Shown here one piece after another: positions 12,201-23,094 of a DNA stretch of 64,000 nt. Origin of the DNA: Trochalopteron elliotii (Eukaryota; Chordata; Aves; Passeriformes; Leiothrichidae); contig JANPWX010000028.1 in NCBI GenBank assembly GCA_024734555.1, positions 451,694 through 515,693 on the forward strand, read 5' to 3'. Positions within the stretch are counted from its first letter, which is position 1. The number at the start of each line of letters is the position of its first letter. The notes beneath the pieces were generated by a model. That model searched no databases and was not told the DNA's origin. It worked only from the letters and a program-made list of their open reading frames with translations. The translations under genes were made by a program, and so were the position numbers.

Positions 12201-15200
12201 TTGCTGGTTTTTTTGGTTGGTTTGTTTTTTTTTTTAATGGAGGATAATGGCCTAGAGATAATCACTCTTATCACGTTTCCTTCTTGACCAGTTCAGAAAT
12301 AAAATTTAATTTAAATTGTATTGCAGTTAGACAGTGTACTCTCTTAGGTGAAGAATAACATTTGCTTGAAGTTTTTTCTCAGTAATTCCAGCTGCCATTT
12401 GGAAGCTTTAAATACATGTTAGCTTCTCCAGGGATCTGCAAAAATAATGATCAGAAGATTGGCCCTTATTTTGTTATGTTTCAGGACAACCATCTTAAAC
12501 TATACAAATATGAAGACGTTTCTGCTGTCAGCTTATTTCTGTCAGGAGAGTTGTTTTTTATGCTACTTATCTGAGTTTAACCGGTAATAATTTCTCTCAA
12601 TCGTACTGACAGATAACTCGACTGAAGATTGATAGGAATCCATTCGCCAAAGGCTTCAGGGATTCCGGCCGTAACAGGTAGGTGTTGGGAGGGAGCTGGG
12701 CTTGTTCCTGCTGACAGAATCAGATTGTGAAGGCTGTTCAAGGTGAACACTTGCACTTACAGACAAGCTAATTTGTGAACTCAGATTCATTGAGGGACCA
12801 CTCAGACTTCCCAGTAATGTTCTCCATGGTGAGCTCCCATTGCTACACCTCTGACCATCTAAGTCAAGAACAGGCTGGCACTCGGCTTGGCTCAGGTACT
12901 CAAGTTTCCTTTCAGTGGAAGCAGTGGCACTCCATGGTCCATGATTTCAGGCTGTGCTAGAAATCTCCTCTTTCTCCTGGCTGGAGACACAAGTTGCAGA
13001 TACCATTGTCAAGCTACAAGCCCAGGTTCTCTTTCATGTAAGTGGCCTATAGCATGGATGAACGGCTTGTTTCCCTGTGCAGTGGGAGAAACTGGTTTGT
13101 GCAGTAGCCTTACCTTTAGGACACTTGCCTGGAGGGTGGGAGACCTGTGCTCAAGTGTCTGTTTAGTCTAAGGAGTTTTAAATCAGCTTCCTAGGTGAAT
13201 ATCTTTTCTAGCAGGCCATACAAGACCATGAAATGAGACTGGTTTCCACCTCCTCTGTTGCGGATGGACTGATTAATTGCTTATTCTGTCTTGATCTGTG
13301 AATCTTCCAAAATGGCAGTAGAAAATCTGAGTAGTACAAAGTGGAAGTTTGGGCCTGGTCTGGGCTGCCAGTGCCCATGAGATATTTTATACAACAGCTG
13401 TTTAATGCAAGCTACTTAAGCCTGTTTTGAATTGGATGTTAACCATTTCAGCTAAAAAAAAGACAGTATTTCATTGTGATGTATAGTATGCATCAGTTCC
13501 AGTGACCACATTGTGTTTGGTGTCTGCAGCTGCTATATTTATGACCAGATCTTGCAGAGAAGGCAGCAGACTGTGCTGATAGGAATGATCAGAGAGTTTC
13601 TTTTTGATAGTTGCTTTATTGAGCTTCTCTGTTAGCAGACGCTTCAGCATTAAAACCTGTTTTCTGCTTACTCCTGAGTTACATAAAACCTGGAACTGGA
13701 CAGCAAATGAGAGTAGTTTCAGGAAAATGAGTACTTATGGAAGGGATGAGGTAGTTGTAAAGACTTACAGGCATTCCCTGTATCTTTTCAGTATGTCTGA
13801 GATTTTGTCTTCTAGCAAGAAGTAAGTATCCATGTTCAGTAGCCACTGGCATAAATAGAGTTTTGCCCTCTTTTGTAGCCTTCTAGTTAGAAATTAGGTG
13901 AACAGTGGCCTCCAGGTAAATGCAGTGACTGAAGAGACAAAACATGCTGTGTGTACTTCAGGAAGAAAAGGGTTGCCATATGTGCCCTGTTTGAAAGCTC
14001 TCTCTCTTATAAAGTGTCTCTGCTATGCTTGCTGTTTGCAGAACTATAAAATAAATAACTGTGGAACCTCCTAAGAAGTGTGAAACCCTGATCCTCTGAA
14101 ATGTGCAAATTTAAGTGGACTTAGAGTTTGTTGCACAATGTTATATGAAACAAGAGAAGATACCCTTTTAGACAGAAAGGAAAGAATTGTTCAGAAACCA
14201 GTTTTGAACAGGTTTTAGTATACCAGGACAGCTCTGGAATTACCTGAGAATAATGTAAGAGTACTGCATCTGCAACCACACAAATACAGTTATGGGACTG
14301 GGTGTATCCAGAGAATTGGGTTTTTTTTTGTTTGGCTCCTAGGAATAGTCTTGTTCAGGCATTAGAAAAAAAGCAGGATATTTTACTTGAAAGTTATTTT
14401 TTGTGGAAATTAATTAAGAAGGCGAGTCCTGAAGAAAAAGCCAGCATCTCTAAAATGTTTTGGAGCAACCTTTGGATGAGGTCTGAGTGCTTTTACTCTA
14501 CCAACAGACTCATTACAGAATTGACTCTACAAACTCTTGTTTGTTGCAAATTGACGTGGTTTTACTGAAGTCAGTATCGCCGTTTTCTTTTATAGTCTGC
14601 ATTACTGGATAAGTGTGTTTGGGAATTCAGCCCAGAATTTTAATTGTCAAGGCAAATATCTATTGGTATAATCAGTGGATTGTTATTTTGCTCTGTTAAA
14701 TACTAAAATTAAATGTAAAGGTTCTGTAATCCTCATTGTTCTAGTGGGTGTGTTTATCAGTGAGGCATTTTAGTCTGCGACAAGTTTAAAAAAGTACTGT
14801 GATAAAATTATACCCAACTTTTCAATATTGCTTTAATGCAGCTATCTTACTCTGCCCTGCTGCATGCAGTAATTCTGTTTAATTAAAAATATGCCCTTCT
14901 AGGTCATTCCCATTCAGTCCCACAGGCTATTTTATAGAAATCAGTAGCTTCACCTTTTAAAACATTACCCATGCATTTGCAAAGTGCAACAGAATTTATG
15001 TGCTGAGAATAGTTTCATTCTTCAGTTGGGCCTTAGGTTTGACCCTATAAAAAATATACTCAGGAAAGGACCAGAATTTCTCCCTTTAAATACTTTGGGG
15101 AAAACATAACTTTTTTGTTAAAAAAACTTGGGCATTTGATAGCACAAATTAGAGTGGTGATAAAATGTGGAAATTGGTCAAAGGCATCTTCTATAAATTA

Positions 15201-18200
15201 CTACCTTGGCTACACTCCTCCAGGAGGTGGCTTTTATTTCCACTTTAACTAGAAATTAAAATTCACCATTACTGCAGAAAATTAAGGATATCTTTTTAGT
15301 CCAGCTTCAGCTAATAAATGCTTTATAAATGTTTTCTGACAGACATTTGTGTTCCTGCTGGAAGGAGTAGTATCAGAACATGTTGGTTGCTTCAGATTGG
15401 GCTATTTGCACAATCCAAGTTTACAGATTAGTGCTGCTCAAAGGCAAGCACTTGTATTTGGTGTGTGCCTGATGCTGACACTTAACAGGCATCTGGGGCC
15501 TAGCAGCCAAAAATAACAGCAAAATTATACCTCTAAGTTTATATACCTCTGAGGTGCATTATTCATAAGTAATTGTCAGAAAATAAATGGGCCTTTACCT
15601 TCAGGAAACAGAGATTCTTCTAAATAGTGTCTGCCACCATTGTCTACACAGTTACTTCTGTTTTCTCAGGACACTCTTGCAAGAAAATGAGTGAAGACTT
15701 TTAGTTTCTAAAGGCATTTTGCTTAGCAAAACAACGTTGTTTTATACATGATTTTAGTAGCAAAACAGCTGTGCATTCATGCCTTCTTCATGTTCCAAGT
15801 GTGATTTTCCAGCTCATCAGTAATGACTGGGAATCCTGTTTTAATAGAAGTTGTCAGTGGATCACTTTGGTTCTAGAAAGAAGTAACAGATCATCCCTCT
15901 GGCAGTTAAAACTTTAACTGCCAGGGGGATGATCTCTTTAAGAAATATACTAGAAAAACATTTAAAATAATTTTAGCCAAGTCTTCCCACTGAAACAGCC
16001 CTCTCAAAATGCCCAAAATATTAAATAGAGAGCCAGGCTTGTGGAACTGGAAAACCTTCGTGTGCTGTCAGCCCCAGTGGTTGCAGGTCTCTGTGGTCTC
16101 ATGGATAGGCTGTAAGGCTCTTTTCTAAAAAGCAAAATCAACTTGAAAATAATCCTAAAGTGTTAAAAATAAACATATTATTATATGTTTCTGAGGTAGA
16201 GTATCCAATAGAGACATGTGGCAAAATACAGCTTGCTTTCATGACACCCTGATTCTTTTGTTCTAAATAGAATGGGACTGGAAGCTCTGGTAGAGTCTTA
16301 TGCCTTCTGGAGACCTTCACTGAGGACACTTACATTTGAAGACATACCTGGGATACCCAAACAAGGTAACCAAACAAAAATGAAAGATGTTTCTTTCAAA
16401 CAAAATGAAATATGTTTGTTTCAAAACAAAAATGAAGGATGAAGCTTTGCCCATTGTAGTGGTTTGAGTGATACATCATACCTTACAAAAGTCTAGATGT
16501 GTCACTTGCAAGACAGAAACAACCAGCTAACCACAGTGCAGCCATCCCCCCTAATCAGAGTTATTCTAAGTTAGAAAACTAATGCTAACTCAACCACCAT
16601 GTCAATAAAAGTGTTAAATTGCAAAGAAAAATCAGATCACATGTGGAGGAGAATGCCAGTTATTTAAAGATTGAATAACCTATTCCTTAGTGTTACACTC
16701 TGGCTAGATACAAAAGGTAGAGATCACTTACAGATGACTTATGTTACAGGCATCCAAACTGCAGTGTAGGAATTACTTGTGTTTTTGAGAAAAAAAAAAA
16801 AGGAATGAGAGAAGAAATGTTCTCTTAAGTAATGAGTAAATAGGAGGAAGCTTAATTTGTTTTTTTCCTAGAACCCCTTCTTGATTCTTGAGGACCTGAA
16901 AATTGTTCAGTAAATGGGCCAACAAACTTTATCTGCATCCTCGAGCTTAAAGAAATGGCTCTCCTCTCCATTTTGCTTTTTCCTGCTCCTCGCTCTTTGT
17001 TGGAAGCCTCTTTGTTTCCACTTTCCTCATTTAGCAGGTAGTGTCATGAATGAGAAAAATATTTAAATGGCCCATTTGGACAGAGAGTGGAATTTCTGTA
17101 CTCTTTTCTGAGTACTTTTATTTCCAGAGTGCGCCAATGCACATAGAAAACCTCTCACCCTTTTCCCAACTAAATCAGACATATTGCTCCCAATTCTTAG
17201 ATTTTCTCCTATCAAATTTACAAACATTCTTGATAATGTATTGATTACAGAGTTGTTAAACATCTTCAGAACAAAAATCCAGAACATAGAGAAATTCAGA
17301 GAAATTACTTTTGTCAGCTTCTAAGTTCACTCCTTTGAGAAATCTTGAGTATAAGTCCTCAATGTGGGCAACTAAAAGGAGGTTTTGTGCCAAATCATAG
17401 ATACACTGGATGAGTGTTGGCAGAGTTTTGGGCCTAGCAGGGGGGTGAGGGACAGTCTCATCATAAAGGCCTTTAATGACAAGATAGAGTGAGGCCTGAA
17501 ATAACTTGTCAGGCTGTGTAAGACTGAAAGGCAACTGATGATGCAGTTAATCCATTTAGGAGACAGACCAGCTTTATTGGCTGTTTGTATGTAGCAGCAT
17601 TGTTTGGTAGCAGGGGAACAGGTGCCATGAACTTCTCACTTCTTTTTCTGCTGTTGCCTGAGGTTAAAACGATGGTTGAAGTTACTGTTGATATTCTGAG
17701 GATGGAAAATGGGATCCTTGCAAAATCTTTAGTCACGTATACTTGGACATAGCAGCTTTCCAGAAGACCCCATTAGAAATTTCTCGTCGTTAATGCTGAA
17801 AATGCCCATCTTCAGGTAGTGGAGGCACTGATGAAGATTAAAAGGAAAATAAGTTTTGTACCAGGATTTCTGTAATGTGGCAGTGTCTAATGTGCTTGTG
17901 GTGTCCTGTTAACAGAGAAGCAGCTGCAGGCAGTGTTTGTTAATAATGTATTTTTCTTTTTACTGCCTCACCGATTATGATAATTATGATAACATGTTAA
18001 CTTATTGACACCGTTTATCTCTTTGCAGCATCAGACTGTTTGATTGTTAATATGATTGATAAACAGGTCTTCCTTGTTAAGTGTTTTTTGCCTAAAAGAC
18101 TGTAAAAGACCCCAGATAATTTTTCTACACTCAGTTTTCAGGAAGGTACAATCTTTTAAGAAAAGGAAGTGTTTCTTGCAGCTAGGAAACTTTCAGTCCT

Positions 18201-19665
18201 GAGAAAAGGCTTCACCTATAGCAAGCAGTGTGTTTTCAGGTGCATTCAGCACTGATGTTTGTAATATAAAAAGTTCTGGTATCAGTAAATGAACAATTTG
18301 CAAGCAATTTGCTACAAACCTACTCATTCAAGAAATGAAGCAGCTATGTGCAGTGTTCAGCCTACACTTTCCTGAAGTTGTTCTGAATTTTTTCAATTAT
18401 TCTCAGAATTTTTTGAGGTCAGAAGTTTTTTTGTTCTGAAGTTGGGAGCCTTCCTGAAGCTGTTATCTGTGAGAGCCTCTGAGCTAAGGAGCTGGTTCCT
18501 CAGCTGTTGCTGTGACAGTGACAGTCAGGCCCAGAGCGCTTGAAACACATTCTGGACTGTAGCAAGAGCACAGAGAAGCCAAAACCCAAAATTTTGAAGA
18601 GGGCTTCCTGTGATGTGGTACTCACTTGGCTACATCTTAGCTTCCATGCAATTTCCTTTCATGTCATGTAAGAAGCAGTTAACCTTTTGGGCAAGAGCTC
18701 AAAGCACTGAGTAATGGTTGTAAAAACATAACTTCAGTTCTCTTTCTTGGTCAAGTTGTTTCTTTAGAAAAAAGCATGTGGTTTACTCACACATTCTCCT
18801 GCACATGTATGTAAAAGTTTTTAATTAATTTAAGTTGGATTTAATCTCAAGGGTTATTATAATAGACAAAGGTCTTCATCTTTCACCTAGGAAGTAGTCC
18901 TTTCCCAGTGTGCTTCTTACACTGTAATATTCTCTTCCAGGAAATGCGGGTTCCTCTACTTTACTCCAGGGATCAGGCAGTGGAGTACCATCTACTCACC
19001 CTCATCTTTTACCGGGTTCCCCTTGCTCATCTCCAGCCTTCCACCTCAGCCCCAACACTAGCCAGCTGTGCACCCTTGCTCCAGCTGACTACACAGCTTG
19101 TGCCCGCTCAGGCTTGACCCTGAACAGATACAGCACCTCCTTGGCTGAGACCTACAACCGGCTCACAAACCAGACCAGTGAGACCTTTGCACCCCCAAGG
19201 ACTCCCTCCTATGTTGGTGTGTCGAGTAGCACAACTGTGAATATGTCTATGAGTGGCAATGATGGGGATGCATTCAGCTGCCCGCAGACTGGCTTGTCCA
19301 TGCAGATTTCAGGGATGTCTCCACAGCTCCAGTACATCATGCCTTCCCCATCCAGCAATGCCTTTACCACTAATCAAACCCACCAAGGCTCCTACAACAC
19401 GTTTAGACTGCACAGTCCCTGTGCACTCTATGGATATAACTTTTCCACATCCCCTAAACTGGCTGCCAGTCCTGAGAAAATTGTTTCTTCCCAAGGAAGT
19501 TTCTTGGGGTCCTCGCCAAGTGGAACCATGACGGATCGGCAGATGTTGCCCCCCGTGGAAGGAGTGCACTTACTTAGCAGTGGGGGGCAGCAGAATTTCT
19601 TTGACTCTAGGACCCTAGGAAGCTTGACACTCTCGTCTTCTCAAGTGTCTGCACATATGGTTTGA
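1..19665 (+). CDS. TBX18: T-box transcription factor TBX18, 3' seven coding exons (5' partial)
   Basis: Seven exons join as 1-185, 1720-1821, 4735-4906, 11258-11425, 12613-12677, 16271-16365 and 18941-19665. This gives 503 codons plus TGA with no internal stop. Visible residues 1-37 are Ser/Pro-rich, about 38-228 are a complete T-box DNA-binding domain ([55 protein letters not shown]), and 229-503 are the C-terminal region ending in AHMV. The sequence outside the T-box, including the [17 protein letters not shown] stretch, separates TBX18 from TBX15 and TBX22 as I know these families. TBX18 is a nuclear protein, mainly a repressor, that acts in epicardium, sinus venosus and sinoatrial node, somite polarity and ureteric mesenchyme (established knowledge). 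Human TBX18 is about 607 residues, so about 100 N-terminal residues are outside the window, including the start, nuclear localisation signal and any Groucho-binding motif. The gene looks intact. Confidence 0.97.
186..1719 (+). other. TBX18 intron A (1534 bp)
   Basis: The intron runs from donor gtaacg to acceptor ccaatgttcag. It contains a short TA-rich run (about 727-746), a pyrimidine tract (about 835-873) and a T run at 1020-1030. Short open frames on either strand (for example 239-484 minus and 1186-1401 plus) have no recognisable protein similarity. I see no gene inside it. Confidence 0.9.
1720..1821 (+). CDS. TBX18: TBX18 coding exon B (T-box)
   Basis: The exon encodes 34 codons' worth of T-box core: [20 protein letters not shown] followed by [14 protein letters not shown]. 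The RMFP and GLDP motifs are hallmarks of the T-box fold. Acceptor is aatgttcag|gcgg and donor is atacag|gtatgg. Both borders are phase 2 and the length is 102 nt, so skipping it would keep frame while deleting 34 T-box residues. Confidence 0.97.
1822..4734 (+). other. TBX18 intron B (2913 bp)
   Basis: This AT-rich intron runs between gtatgg and tttttacag. It holds a T-rich run near 3070-3090 and a short (CAAA) run near 4570-4585. A 141-codon plus-strand open frame (1782-2207) starts inside exon B in a different frame and continues into the intron. It matches nothing I recognise and I treat it as chance. Confidence 0.9.
4735..4906 (+). CDS. TBX18: TBX18 coding exon C (T-box)
   Basis: The exon encodes [17 protein letters not shown], then [19 protein letters not shown] and [20 protein letters not shown], ending on His before a phase 0 intron. 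WMVAG and HPDSP are diagnostic T-box motifs. Acceptor is tttttacag|gtatgt and donor is gggcat|gtgagt. The first bases of the exon, gtatgt, look like a 5' splice site, and joining to exon B gives tacag|gtatgt. The 172-nt length means skipping it would shift the frame. Confidence 0.97.
7053..7092. repeat. 20-bp tandem duplication in TBX18 intron C
   Basis: Two adjacent 20-bp units of the form aggaagaaatcatttttctt are identical except for the last base. This looks like a recent local duplication. Confidence 0.9.
10951..11000. repeat. Pyrimidine minisatellite-like tract, 9-bp period
   Basis: A T run is followed by repeated ccttttttt units on the plus strand, three to four in a row, ending near 10995. 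It lies about 260 bp upstream of the exon D acceptor, too far to serve as its polypyrimidine tract directly. All-pyrimidine mirror-like tracts of this kind can form triplex DNA (known property). Confidence 0.85.
11258..11425 (+). CDS. TBX18: TBX18 coding exon D (T-box)
   Basis: The exon encodes 56 codons: [19 protein letters not shown], then the loop [18 protein letters not shown], then [19 protein letters not shown]. The HKYQPR and TVTAYQNQ motifs belong to the DNA-contacting half of the T-box. Acceptor is gactgtgtag|att and donor is caacag|gtaatt. Both borders are phase 0 and the 168-nt length is divisible by three, so skipping would be in frame but would destroy the DNA-binding domain. Confidence 0.97.
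11426..12612 (+). other. TBX18 intron D (1187 bp)
   Basis: This AT-rich intron runs from gtaatt to tactgacag. It contains a GT/T-rich low-complexity tract at about 12190-12236. The pyrimidine tract before the exon E acceptor is weak and interrupted. No gene is seen. Confidence 0.9.
12613..12677 (+). CDS. TBX18: TBX18 coding exon E (end of the T-box)
   Basis: This short exon of 65 nt encodes [20 protein letters not shown] plus Asn and two bases of an Arg codon. [11 protein letters not shown] is the C-terminal DNA-contact helix of T-box proteins, so the domain closes here. Acceptor is ctgacag|ataact and donor is gtaacag|gtaggt (phase 2). Confidence 0.97.
12678..16270 (+). other. TBX18 intron E (3593 bp)
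   Basis: The intron runs from gtaggt to ctaaatag. Its notable content is a near-perfect 23-bp inverted repeat at 15888-15935. Small open frames, for example 12887-13171 plus, have no recognisable similarity. Confidence 0.9.
15888..15935. repeat. Near-perfect 23-bp inverted repeat with 2-bp spacer
   Basis: The left arm is 15888-15910 and the right arm is 15913-15935, separated by two bases. The arms are reverse complements at 22 of 23 positions. The one exception is a T opposite a G, which would be a wobble pair in RNA. The palindrome stops abruptly on both sides and lies about 335 bp upstream of exon F. Confidence 0.92.
16271..16365 (+). CDS. TBX18: TBX18 coding exon F (just C-terminal to the T-box)
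   Basis: The exon encodes [20 protein letters not shown] followed by [11 protein letters not shown], a stretch that I know as well conserved between TBX15 and TBX18 beyond the T-box. Acceptor is tctaaatag|aatggg and donor is aaacaag|gtaacc. It enters at phase 2 and leaves at phase 1. Confidence 0.96.
16366..18940 (+). other. TBX18 intron F (2575 bp)
   Basis: The intron runs from gtaacc to ctcttccag. A degenerate tandem repeat begins six bases after the donor (16372-16441). No gene is seen in the rest; the short minus-strand open frames at 17063-17287, 17256-17534 and 17509-17736 are unrecognised. Confidence 0.9.
16372..16441. repeat. Degenerate 25/26-bp tandem repeat next to exon F donor
   Basis: There are about 2.7 units of the form aaacaaaaatgaaagatg plus ttyttTC, starting at 16372, 16398 and 16423. 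It sits six bases downstream of the exon/intron border. Confidence 0.85.
18941..19665 (+). CDS. TBX18: TBX18 terminal coding exon G with stop codon
   Basis: The exon encodes about 241 residues of the C-terminal region, which is Ser/Thr/Pro/Gln-rich with no folded-domain signature. Recognisable TBX18 blocks are [69 protein letters not shown] and [14 protein letters not shown]. The acceptor is tctcttccag|gaaatg, completing a Gly codon (phase 1 entry). The stop TGA is at 19663-19665. The high match to the mammalian C-terminus I know argues for constraint outside the T-box. Confidence 0.97.
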
Positions 19666-19991
19666 TGAAGCCTTTAAGTAAAAATACAGTATGTTGGTGT
19701 CTACAATGTATTTCTTTTGGAATATGAAAGGACACTTGATGTAGGTTGTAAAGAGTGTGTATATATAATATGAGAGGAAGTTTCACTGAAATTTTGACTT
19801 GCTTGTGGCCAGATTATTCTCCTATTTTGAGTTACACAGAGTTTGCTGCGGTGCAGACTGCTTTAGTTTTCTGGTATAATACACTTAGTTGTATAACACG
19901 TTGGGACATATGCAACAAATTAAGTAAGACTTCCTCCCCTTTCCCCCTCCTCTGTTCTAACCCCTTTAAAGAATGAAGTGACACTTGGAGT

Positions 19992-19997
19992 ATTAAA
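19992..19997 (+). terminator. Candidate proximal poly(A) signal (ATTAAA)
   Basis: ATTAAA occurs about 330 bases after the stop, in ggagtattaaacaac. It may give a short 3' UTR isoform. Such hexamers are common in AT-rich DNA. Confidence 0.25.
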
Positions 19998-22445
19998 CAA
20001 CACAAAAAAGCCCACTTACATTTCCTATAGCACTAGTGAGTTTCTTTAAAACATTCATACCATAAGCTGATGCACCAAAGGCATTTTACAAGTTTCTTCT
20101 CTGTTATAAGGGATACAAAGGGTATTTGGACTTCTTAGTGTTAAGCATCAAGCATCCAGCCTAAAATAGAAGTTTAGCTAATGGATTATTTACAAGGTAA
20201 ACAGAAAGATTAGTTTACCTTCTCATGATATGCTGTTTTTAGCTTATCAACAGCACAGCATTCACACTAGGATTTGCTTTTTTCAGCATTAGTCTAGATT
20301 TATGATTATATATTTGAAGACAAATAATGCATATTCAAATTGTGGTAATAGGAATAATTCAAACCAACAGCATTAGAAGCAGCGTTCCTTTGTATGAAAT
20401 GAATGTTGGGGTGCTTAATTTTTGTCAAAGGTAAGGCTTGATGCATTTTTTCCTCCATAAATATTGCCTATAAGACATTTACTGGACAGTAGGATATTCT
20501 AATGTATCTTTGTTTTTGTATTTTTACTTTTTTAAAGGAAAATGCAGTTTGATCTAGGGAAAAAAAAGTGAGCAGGATGGGAAATTCCATTATTGGTTTT
20601 ACCTATTTTGTGTGTGACATGTTTTGGGTTTGGTTTTTCTTCTTTTGTGTTTGCTTGGTTGTGTTTTATTTTTTTAAATAAGGGCGAAAGGTCCTGCATC
20701 CTCAGTATTGCAAAAATACATCGCCTGTATTAATTAGGCAGATGACCCAGTTTGCCAGAAAGTGTTTCTGAAAGCAGAACGCTGTCATAGCTGCCTCCCT
20801 GTGTCTCTGATTTTGTCCTGGAGTTGGAGAGGTTTCCTTCATTCACACCTCTGGTTTCTAAATGGCACTTGTAATGGCACCATCTGCTCCTGACTAGCTT
20901 TCTCCAGAGTGACAAGGACACAGGGAGACATTTATTGTGGTGAAATTTCTGCCCTCACGTGCACCTGCACAGCCCACGTGTTTATCAGTCCTTCTGCAAA
21001 AGCTGCCTCTCAGCTGCCCGTCTGTCAGAGCTGAACCAAAGAGGTTGTGAAACAAATTTCACTGCTTGAGAGAACAGGTCATCTTCAACAGTGTGCTAAT
21101 CCTCATTTATATTGTGCAGGTGATGTAAAGGCATTCTAAGATGGGTACAGATGTAGTTGAAAACGCTTCCTTAGTCAGCATTGAAGGAGATTAAGGTCTT
21201 TCAGGTTTATGTTAGTTGGATTCTTTTGGTGAAGGTGAATTTTCATGTTTCTCAAGAGCTGCTTTATCTTTTCAGGCAAAGAGTGGGCTTACCCACTCTC
21301 GCTTCAAAAAAGATTCATTTCAGCTAATATTTCTTTAGTGGGATGGAGATAATACATGCAGAAACAGCCCTCTTGCTACCTCCTCTTTTCTGGGAACAGA
21401 GCAGCAATCTTTAAGCCTGTGCCTGAAGAATGCTTTATTTCTATCGGTTATGTATTTGTTTCTGTTAAAGATACGTATAAAGTTCTCATTCAAAGTTAGA
21501 AAGAGAGCAGGATACAATTGAGGTGATGTGGGCTTGCTTCTTTGCTGTCTTAAACTTCCTAAGTGACCTTACTGAGTAAACCTAAGTTCACTCAGTCTCT
21601 ATCAGATTTTTTTCTTCTGGAAAATGTGATAATAGCACTTCTCTTCCTCTGAGGAAAGGGTGAATGTACATTGAAGATGAAGATCATCTTTACATTTGTT
21701 GTGCCGTGGACAGTATGTTACAGATGAATGGCTGGGTAGTGTTCATATATGAGGATAACAAAGAGCATTTGTGTACTTCAGCTCTGTCACTGGTCTTGGC
21801 AGTGCAGTGTCCTTTGAGGCAAACTTCCTAGAAAAGACTTAGAATGCTAAAAATGCTATTGAAACTCATGCTAATGGTTTGTGAAATAGTTCTAAGGTGT
21901 GAAATGGTTCTGAGGAGAAGATGGGAAAATATCCAGCTATGCAAATTGTCATAGCTCTATTGGTTTAAATTAAGTAACTTGTGTATAGTTATTCCTGCTC
22001 TAGCCAAAACTTTGACGTTTTATAGTTGAAAAAACACTTAAGTGGAAAGATGGTACAATTAATCTGTACTTGAAAAAGCATAAGTAGCCATATCAGCTTA
22101 AGAGCTGTGACTAGGTAGAAATGTGAAAGAGCTAAATCATGCATGTTTCTATAAAGAGAGAAAAAAAAAAGGGTTGCACATGGATGTTCATGGTGGTGCT
22201 CCTGTCAAGACTATGTACTTTGTTGTCTGGGAATTTTTTAGAACTGGTCTCTTATTTTTCCTCAAATTATTCTTACCATATAACCACACAATATTGTTTT
22301 ATTTGTTCCTTAAAATTTAAATCATATTGTAAATACTGGTTTGTCATTGTGAAAAGACTAGCTTTTTATCAATACAGTAAATGCTATATATGCATTATAT
22401 CTATAATTATGTATCTGTATTTTACAAAAATGCCACAGAAAATAT

Positions 22446-22451
22446 ATTAAA
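22446..22451 (+). terminator. Favoured TBX18 poly(A) signal (ATTAAA)
   Basis: The motif sits in aatatattaaagtgtgtatt, at the end of a long AU-rich stretch and followed by a GU element (gtgtgtatt). This arrangement is typical of a real 3' end. Confidence 0.5.
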
Positions 22452-23088
22452 GTGTGTATTCAAACACTTTTTACTACATTTGGAAAACTGAGAGGCTTGG
22501 GCCTATTTTTTTCATTACAGCTTCAACAAGACCAAAGGCAATGACTTGAAGGTAAGCTCTGAATTTCAGAGACTTGATACGACAAACTCCAACAAGTCCA
22601 CACAGTTCTTTAACCATCTGCAGTTGAAGCTCTTTTGTTATTTCTATGCAAAAGAATCGTCCCAATACATGCTGTGTATGAGGAGATACTCAGCTCAAAG
22701 CAGAGCTGTGGGGTTTTTATGTGAGGAGAAGGGACTGAGCTGCTTTCCAGGGTCTTTAGCCAGTGATGGAACTTCGGTACTTTTCAAAGCCCATGTCATC
22801 CCAGCTGCCAAGACCAGTTCAGCTGGCCTATATTAACTGGATCTGAGAAGTTTGCACTTCCATGTGACCAGTTTCTTGTGCGGGAGCTTGGTACTCTGCA
22901 CTTTTTCTCTCTGTTTCTTTGGTAATTTGCCCTTTGGTTCTGCTAGTTCTAAATGCAAAAAGCCATTGATTTTGAAGGCAGAATTTACAACCAATAATCA
23001 TCTGAGTGTACTGTTACTCAGCAATGAGCAGCATTTCTCCCTCCAGAAATATTGTTAAGCATAGTGGCCTTATTTCCTATTGTACTGC

Positions 23089-23094
23089 AATAAA
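23089..23094 (+). terminator. Alternative distal poly(A) signal (AATAAA)
   Basis: The canonical hexamer lies in actgcaataaatggttcc. It would give a 3' UTR of about 3.4 kb. No transcript evidence is available to choose it over 22446. Confidence 0.3.

Larger units (their letters stand above)
19666..22470 (+). other. TBX18: TBX18 3' untranslated region (end approximate)
   Basis: AT-rich sequence without a supportable open frame follows the stop. The end is placed just after the ATTAAA at 22446, because the preceding 150 bases are very AU-rich and 3'-terminal in style. A Pumilio-type TGTAAATA element is at 22328-22335. An earlier ATTAAA at 19992 and a later AATAAA at 23089 could give shorter or longer forms. 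The strand and general assignment are sure; the exact end is inferred. Confidence 0.65.

Noticed and set aside
19309..19569. Minus-strand and alternate-frame open frames over the last coding exon (19309-19569 minus, 19253-19531 plus)
   Set aside because: They are shadows of the TBX18 C-terminal coding sequence, which has clear homology in its own frame.
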